From Reticulascus tulasneorum (lineage: Eukaryota; Ascomycota; Sordariomycetes; Glomerellales; Reticulascaceae), in contig LSAX01000006.1 of assembly GCA_001557505.1 (NCBI GenBank), positions 1,612,001 to 1,676,000 of the forward strand: a DNA stretch of 64,000 bases, written 5' to 3'. Every line of letters begins with the position of its first letter. The first letter of the stretch is position 1. Shown piece by piece: positions 58,851 to 64,000 of the stretch. The notes under the pieces were generated by a model, which ran no database searches, was not told the origin of the DNA, and saw nothing but the letters and a program-made list of their open reading frames with translations. The position numbers and the translations under genes were made by a program.

Positions 58851-60513
58851 TCAAGGCTTGACAACCTCGAAGGTATGCCTGCTCATGAAGCCCTCCTCGG
58901 CTTTGACATCCACCACTTGGCCCTTGGGCACCATTTCGTGCTTCAACGGCCAGCCTGCGCGTCGACACAACTCCGCGACGACCACGTCGCAGTCGCCGAG
59001 CAGGTCAATATCGAAATTGATGTGGCCGACCGCCTGGCGCGAGATGTAGATCTGCGGGATGTGAGGCGGTAGCCAACTCACGATCTCTGAGACGGGGGTG
59101 ACCTTGAGACTCGTGCCGATGACAATGACAAGATCCACCTTGTCGCGATCGTGCTCAGTCAGCCGCCGAGAGAACTGATCCGGCAGCGCCTCGCCGAAGA
59201 AGGTGATATCAGGCTTCATGACTCCTGCGGTGGGGATGTCGTACTCGGAATCAGAAGTCGAGTCGTCGGCGCTGAACCGGCGTCGCTTCTTCTCCGTTCC
59301 CGCTGAGCGCTTCCGCTTCATAGGACCACCCGGGCGTAGGTTCTGAATGCAACGTGGGCAGCGCGGTATCTTTCCGGCTTTGATCTCCGGGAATATCTTT
59401 TCGCCCTGCATCTTGAACTTGCATTGCACACACGTGGCAGTGGCGAATGAGCCGTGGCATTGCACCAGCTTGTCGGGGCTGATGCCGGCCTTGGCCTCGA
59501 GGTTGTCGATGTTTTGTGAGTAGTTTGTCAGAAGCTTGCCCATTTTCTGGAGCAAGGCGATGAAGGCGTGAGTGGGCGTGAAGCGATCCGTGTCGGGCAG
59601 GATGTCCTTGGCTACGCTGTAGAAGATAGTCGGGTCCTGCTTAAAGACGGAGATATCAAACACCTCCTGCGGATCGCTGAGCCCCAGGTGCTCCAGCTGC
59701 GAGTACAAGCCGGTGCCCTTGGATCGGAAGTCGGGAATGCCCAGCGACGTTGAGATGCCAGCGCCGGTTAGGCAAACGACATTGCGACTCTTCTGGAGCA
59801 GCGCCACAGCGTCGTCGACGGTGTTGTAGCGCAGCAGTTTGGCGCGCTTGGAGAGTTCCCTGCTGATGGCGAGCGACAGGAGGCTGAAGTAGGCCTCGTC
59901 GTCTGCGCCATCCAGGAAGGCGGGTGGGCGGATGCCGAAGGCTGAGAGCAGCTTCTTGGCTGTGTAGAGGCCGGCGTCCACAGTCCTCCTGCAGAATTCC
60001 GCAGGGCCGACGGCTCTGAGCTGGTGGCGCAGAACCATGGCCTCGTCGGGGGTGCAGGTGTTGGGGTCTTTGGAGCCGAGTTAGCAAGCAGTTGCCAAGA
60101 CGCGAGATTGTAAGTGGGCATCATGACAAAGAAAAAGAATTAAAATTAGACGATTTTCATACTTCACCTGTAAGTGAAGTGAAGTGAAGCGAAGCGAAGT
60201 AAATCAAGCACATTTGCCGGGGGAATTGACAAGGTCAAGTTCAAGGCATGGAGATGAGATGAGGCATGGACAACTCACCATCGCTGACCAGTTTGGCGTC
60301 GCCAAGTTCCTCGATGGCATCCTCAAACAGCGACTCGGTCTCCCAACACGACTCTTTGACGTCCTTTACCCGCTCCTCCAGTTCCTGCAGGCCGACGGCG
60401 TGCTTCAGATCATCCGTCGACGGGTCGATTTTGGGAACTTTGTAGGCGCTGACCTTGACGGGTTTTCGCTTTTTCAGCGTGACGATCTTTGTCTTGGCCG
60501 ACTTTGTGTTCAT
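58851..60513 (-). CDS. Sir2-family NAD-dependent deacetylase, 2 exons
   Basis: Exon 1 is 60513-60279 and exon 2 is 60067-58851, giving 483 residues. The 211-bp intron has GTGAGT, GCTAAC and CCAAAG signals and splices to [18 protein letters not shown]. The NAD fold is complete: [20 protein letters not shown] (GAG at about 180), [10 protein letters not shown] (QNID at 263-266), catalytic His in QCHGS (H283), zinc ligands C291/C294 and C315/C318, then [10 protein letters not shown] and [15 protein letters not shown] basic insertion after the zinc site ([15 protein letters not shown]) is a probable nuclear signal. The N-terminal 90 residues are lysine-rich and acidic. The [20 protein letters not shown] block places it with class I Sir2/Hst1/SIRT1-type enzymes that deacetylate histones in silent chromatin. 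A Tc1/mariner element sits 424 bp upstream of the start. Confidence 0.94.
60172..60201. repeat. Pentanucleotide repeat in the sir2 intron
   Basis: Six units follow each other: three AAGTG, two AAGCG and a final AAGTA. They lie within the 211-bp intron and account for part of its unusual length. Confidence 0.8.
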
Positions 60514-60936
60514 TTTGTTTTTTTTCTTGTTTTGGTGTTCTGGTGGTGGGAGAGGTGGGAATGAGAGAGGTGCGTGGTGTATGTGAGAGAGAGTAATCGG
60601 GATGAGATAGCCGACCAGCCGGCGGGTTAGGTGAGACAAGAACCACTATAGGCAAAGAGTCGGCAAAGAATTGATGGGCGAAGGGGGGAAAGAAGAGAGA
60701 GAGAGAGAAAGGAGCCGGAGAGAGGGAGGAAGAGACACCGAGAGAGAGAGAGAGAGGCAGGATAACAGGAAGAAGGGTTTTGAGCGGCCACGCGCGTGCT
60801 TTTTCTTCTGAAATTGTCCAAGGTGCGCGCGGTTACAGTAAAAAGGTTGGCGATTCCGACTATGAAAACAGCAAACAAATTCAACTCGTCGCAGGACATG
60901 CACGAGTGGCAGTTTGTGTTATTGATGGTGTAGGTA
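60514..60936. other. sir2 upstream region, purine-rich
   Basis: This 423-bp spacer between the sir2 start and the transposon is probably the remaining proximal promoter and leader. It contains GA-rich tracts at 60692-60754 on the plus strand, which are CT-rich on the sir2 sense strand. Confidence 0.5.
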
Positions 60937-60968
60937 CGGAGGTCGGTTTCAAAAGTCATGTCCTACGC
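60937..60968 (+). repeat. Left terminal inverted repeat
   Basis: Thirty-two bases beginning CGGAGGTCGG and ending CCTACGC match the reverse complement of 62517-62548 at 29 positions; mismatches are at positions 5, 9 and 11 from the outer end. Confidence 0.92.
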
Positions 60969-61107
60969 CAAGACGCCAAGGCTCGCTTATATACGCCACA
61001 AAACAGGAAATACCCTCTACGAGCCGGAGAGCTTACCCCTCTTCCTAGCTCTATCTAATATTGAGTCTCGTATCTCTCTTTTTGATTGAATATTGCTGAT
61101 CATAAAC

Positions 61108-62442
61108 ATGGCTCCTCAAGGTGCAGAATCAGATATTGCAACAAGGGCTCTTATCGTTACCCTTAAGTCCCCTTGTGGAGGCAAAACTACTGCCGAAGTC
61201 GCCGGGATCACAGGGATCTCAACGCGTCAAGTTAATAGGATCTATGCTCGCGCTTGTGAACGTGGATTTGATCCTAATTGCCGTCCGTTGACTCTGAAGA
61301 ACGAATATCTCGAAGATGCTCCTCGATCTGGCCGTCCTACTAAGAAGACCGCTGAAATCGTCCAACAAACAATCGAAAAGGTACGCCTAGATCGCTATGG
61401 CCGTGAGAAGTCTTGTGCTGATATCGCTGGTGATTTCAGCGATGTTGGTATAGACATATCAGAGACAACGATCTGGCGGATCCTACGAGAGAATGGATAT
61501 CGGAAGACGAAGCCAACACGGAAACCTGGCCTTACAAAGAAGATGAAGGCTGAGCGTCTTCGCTGGTGTTACGACCATGAAGGATGGACTCTTGATGACT
61601 GGAAGAATGTGATCTGGTCTGACGAGACTTCTGTCCTCTTGAATCACCGTCGAGGTGGTTATAGAGTATGGAGGAAATCCGATGAAGCTTTTGCTAAGAG
61701 CTGTATCCGTGAGCGTTGGAAGGGATACTCTGAGTTTATGTTCTGGGGCTGTTTTACATACGATAAGAAGGGCCCTTCACACTGCTGGTTACCAGAGACG
61801 GCTACAGAGAAGAAGATAGCCGAAGAAGAGATCAAGAAGCTTAATATCGAGCTTGAGCTTATCAAACGAGAAGAGTGGGAACTTTCAACTCGTATGAATC
61901 GACTTAAGCTTCGAGGTATCCCCGGCAAGAAGCCTCAATGGAAATGGGATAATAAGCACGGCAAGTTAGCTCGTGGAACAGGTACTGGAATCGATTGGTA
62001 TCGATATCAGATAACTATCTTGAACCCTCTGCTTTTCCCCTTCGCAAGAGAGTGTCTTGCCGTCCGTCCTAATACAGTTGTTCAAGAAGATAAGGCACCC
62101 TCACACGCTCATTGGATTCAAGACCGGCATTATGATATCAACAAGATTGCTCGTCTTCTTTGGTGCGGTAACTCACCAGATCTCAATGCAATCGAGCCAG
62201 TCTGGTTTTGGCTTAAGAGATATACTACTAAGAAAGGAGCCCCGAAATCACGGGTTGAAGCTATTAAGAGATGGAAGCAGGCTTGGCTTGATTTGCCGTT
62301 ACCTATATTACAGAAGTTTGTCGAGCGTGTTCAACGGCATGTTAAGCTTATTATCGAATTAGATGGTGGAAATGAGTATAAGGAAGGCCGAGAACATATC
62401 AAGCCTAGCAGTCATAGAGGTAGACACGTTCAAATTGAATAA
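61108..62442 (+). CDS. Tc1/mariner transposase, DD34E
   Basis: This is an intact single-exon frame of 444 residues from the ATG at 61108. Residues 10-60 form a helix-turn-helix (TTAEVAGITGISTRQVNRIY) and a second lies near 95-130 (ISETTIWRILRENGYR), the usual bipartite DNA-binding part. The DDE_3 catalytic triad is D172 in WSDETSV, D328 in QEDKAPSHA and E363 in SPDLNAIEPVW, with 34 residues between the last two. QEDKAPSH replaces the common QDNAPxH but keeps the aspartate. An insertion of about 75 residues between the first two catalytic residues (about 232-305) is charged and helical (KKIAEEEIKKLNIELELIKR), making the protein about 100 residues longer than typical Tc1 transposases. No frameshift or stop is present, so it could be active. 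Confidence 0.95.
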   Translation: MAPQGAESDIATRALIVTLKSPCGGKTTAEVAGITGISTRQVNRIYARACERGFDPNCRPLTLKNEYLEDAPRSGRPTKKTAEIVQQTIEKVRLDRYGREKSCADIAGDFSDVGIDISETTIWRILRENGYRKTKPTRKPGLTKKMKAERLRWCYDHEGWTLDDWKNVIWSDETSVLLNHRRGGYRVWRKSDEAFAKSCIRERWKGYSEFMFWGCFTYDKKGPSHCWLPETATEKKIAEEEIKKLNIELELIKREEWELSTRMNRLKLRGIPGKKPQWKWDNKHGKLARGTGTGIDWYRYQITILNPLLFPFARECLAVRPNTVVQEDKAPSHAHWIQDRHYDINKIARLLWCGNSPDLNAIEPVWFWLKRYTTKKGAPKSRVEAIKRWKQAWLDLPLPILQKFVERVQRHVKLIIELDGGNEYKEGREHIKPSSHRGRHVQIE

Positions 62443-62516
62443 GATAGCTTCAATCGGGCCTAATCTAGATGTGTAGAGGCCTGAATGCCAAGATAGTGGC
62501 GTTCTTGGCGTTACTA

Positions 62517-62548
62517 GCGTAGGACATGACTTTTGAAGCAGACGTCCG
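62517..62548 (-). repeat. Right terminal inverted repeat
   Basis: This is the inverted partner of 60937-60968 and ends one base before the TA at 62549-62550. Confidence 0.92.
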
Positions 62549-62614
62549 TAAGGTCGGCAATAAGTAAGTAAGAGAGTAAGATTTTGAGTGGAGTTTCGCC
62601 CTTCTCTGAACTCG

Positions 62615-62637
62615 ATGATGGATGGATGGATGGATGG
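62615..62637. repeat. GATG tetranucleotide repeat
   Basis: Consecutive GATG units, about five copies, just outside the transposon. Confidence 0.8.
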
Positions 62638-63189
62638 GGTATGCACCGCGTCTGGCGTCTTTCTTCCTCAGGGATTGACTCTCTGACCACGTGTAAAAGG
62701 AGCGTCGGCCGTTTGGCAGAGTGACAAACAAAACCCGAAGATCCAAAAGAGTTGACGAAAGAGGGAGAAGAGGGATCCAACGTCAGATAACTTGTAGGCT
62801 GGCTGCTCTTTTCCCCAAGGATTGCGTGGGTTGCGTTTCAAATGGGGGGTGTAAAGGGAACTTTGGCGACCAAGTATTTTGTTTCTCAGTTTGAAAATGG
62901 GTTCTGTGTTTTTTTTTTGTTGTTCTGTTTTCGGGGGAGGGAGGGAACAGGTTTAGGTGGCAGCACTAATAAAAAAGGTAAGGGGGGAAGTGGGTGGAGG
63001 CGAGAAGTCAAAAGTGTATGGCAAAAGGAAGAGAGATGGTGAGGAACACGAAACGCACACACTTTCTCTTCTCTATCTCTGCATTCATTCACAAAGTGAA
63101 CGGAAGACAGAAAGCGGAAACGAAAGGGAACGAAGGGGGAAGGGGGGAGAAAAAAGGATGGCAAAAAAAAAAAAAAGGTAGACCAAGAC

Positions 63190-63213
63190 AGAGAGAGAGA
63201 GAGAGAGAGAGAG
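63190..63213. repeat. GA dinucleotide repeat
   Basis: About twelve consecutive GA/AG units preceded by a 12-A run at 63166-63177. Confidence 0.85.
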
Positions 63214-63940
63214 TCCAGCCAAAAGACATGGACATATTTGACGCACTTGGGGCAATAGTACCTATGCCATAGCCAGCGCCAAAGTAGGGGAGAATATGTC
63301 GGTGTTGACCAGGGAGGGGGGGTGTCTGTCCATCCATAATTCCGTGTACGTGTATTGTGTACGTGAGTGAGTGTGTGTCTCTTATTAGTGTGAGAGTTTC
63401 GGGTCTGGGTTGAAATGAAACTCGATTTTCCAGCACGCATCATCTCTTTCAAATCACATCACATCAAGATGAGATCGGCCAATTCGCTGTTCTGTAATTG
63501 TTTGCTTGCTTGTTTGCTTGCTCGCTCGCCTTCTTCTGTCATGTCTCTCTCTCTGTTGACTCATCAGGTCCATATCGTCGCCCAAAGCGTGTGGGACTGT
63601 GAATAAGCCAATGCCCGAATACCCTCTCTCTCTCTTTCGTCTCAGTCCTCGTCTCTCTATCTCTCTCTATCTCCCTCCCCTCCCCCCTCTCCACAATCAT
63701 CAAGAGTTTATCTACCCATCAATCAATCCACCTATCAGATCCCATGCATCCAGTATTCAGCCAGCATTCTCTTCTCTTTCGGAGAGGTTATCTCTGCTTG
63801 CCCAGCTCGGATTTTCATTCAGCTGCACTCTTGTTGCTCTCTCGCGCTCTCTTTCTTTGGAACCCGCGGATAATTAGACGTAATCAGTAATAAGAGAGAG
63901 ATAGAGGCAGCGTCGTACCGGGGTACCTCACTAGACTTAT

Positions 63941-63975
63941 CATCCGTCCATCCATCCATCCATCCAGCCAGCCAT
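63941..63975. repeat. CATC/CCAG tetranucleotide repeat at the right edge
   Basis: ATCC-type units repeat and then grade into AGCC units near the end of the window. Confidence 0.75.
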
Positions 63976-64000
63976 ACATGCCACGCCGTCCACCCATCCG

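Larger units (their letters stand above)
60937..62548 (+). mobile_element. Complete Tc1/mariner-type transposon (1612 bp)
   Basis: The element is bounded by TA dinucleotides at 60935-60936 and 62549-62550, the expected target-site duplication. Its ends are inverted repeats of 32 bp differing at three positions; the inner 20 bases are identical. Just inside both ends a shared ACGCCAAG occurs. One uninterrupted transposase gene fills the centre. The lack of stops and the near-identical ends indicate a recent insertion and no visible repeat-induced point mutation. It lies upstream of sir2 and is transcribed away from it. Confidence 0.93.
62549..64000. other. Microsatellite-rich flank without a recognised gene
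   Basis: The original sir2 upstream sequence resumes at the TA after the transposon. The region has many low-complexity runs and pyrimidine-rich stretches (63620-63700), suggesting promoter or leader sequence of a gene beyond the right edge. Frames such as 62886-63452 (minus) are translations of simple repeats. Confidence 0.5.

Noticed and set aside
62886..63452. 188-codon minus-strand frame at the right end
   Set aside because: It is a translation of microsatellite and homopolymer sequence.

Overview
The window comes from a filamentous ascomycete (Pezizomycotina, most likely a Sordariomycete). The genes carry short GT-AG introns (mostly 47-94 bp, two above 200 bp) with CTAAC/CTGAC-like branch sites. 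The gene content is typically fungal: a Zn2Cys6 regulator, secreted GH16 and tyrosinase, DASH subunit DUO1, a SurE-TTL protein, a vacuolar-type Ca2+-ATPase and Sir2. Species cannot be named from sequence alone. Exon coordinates were worked out by hand from splice signals, reading-frame continuity and remembered family motifs; no alignment or RNA evidence was available.

Layout. The left part (1-34 kb) is gene-poor. It holds isolated accessory or metabolic genes separated by 1-9 kb of sequence with no convincing gene: a 2-oxoglutarate dioxygenase cut by the window edge (1-435, -), an aminoglycoside-phosphotransferase-like kinase (4909-5805, +), an MFS transporter (7868-9477, -), a dihydrodipicolinate-synthase-family aldolase (18372-19505, +), a secreted eight-exon tyrosinase (22147-24225, +), a GNAT acetyltransferase (26427-27337, +) and a Zn2Cys6 regulator resembling TamA/Dal81 (29989-32318, +). 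Two further small spliced genes are proposed at 25226-25722 (-) and 33066-33633 (-).

The block from 34.5 to 46.7 kb is compact and mostly housekeeping: GH16 glucanase (+), MCM10 (-), RNase H2 subunit B (+), DUO1 (-), an unrecognised CDK-site-rich protein (+) and a PBY1-like SurE-TTL fusion (+). MCM10/RNase H2B and DUO1/unknown are two divergent pairs. Each shared promoter carries a tight cluster of ACGCGT-type MluI cell-cycle boxes, so four neighbouring genes of DNA replication and chromosome segregation look co-regulated at G1/S.

The right part (46.7-64 kb) has two large genes in wide non-coding flanks: a PMC1-type Ca2+-ATPase (51892-56299, +) and a Sir2-family deacetylase (58851-60513, -). 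Upstream of sir2 sits an apparently complete Tc1/mariner transposon (60937-62548) with 32-bp terminal inverted repeats, TA target duplication and an uninterrupted DD34E transposase. The last 1.4 kb is rich in microsatellites with no recognisable gene.
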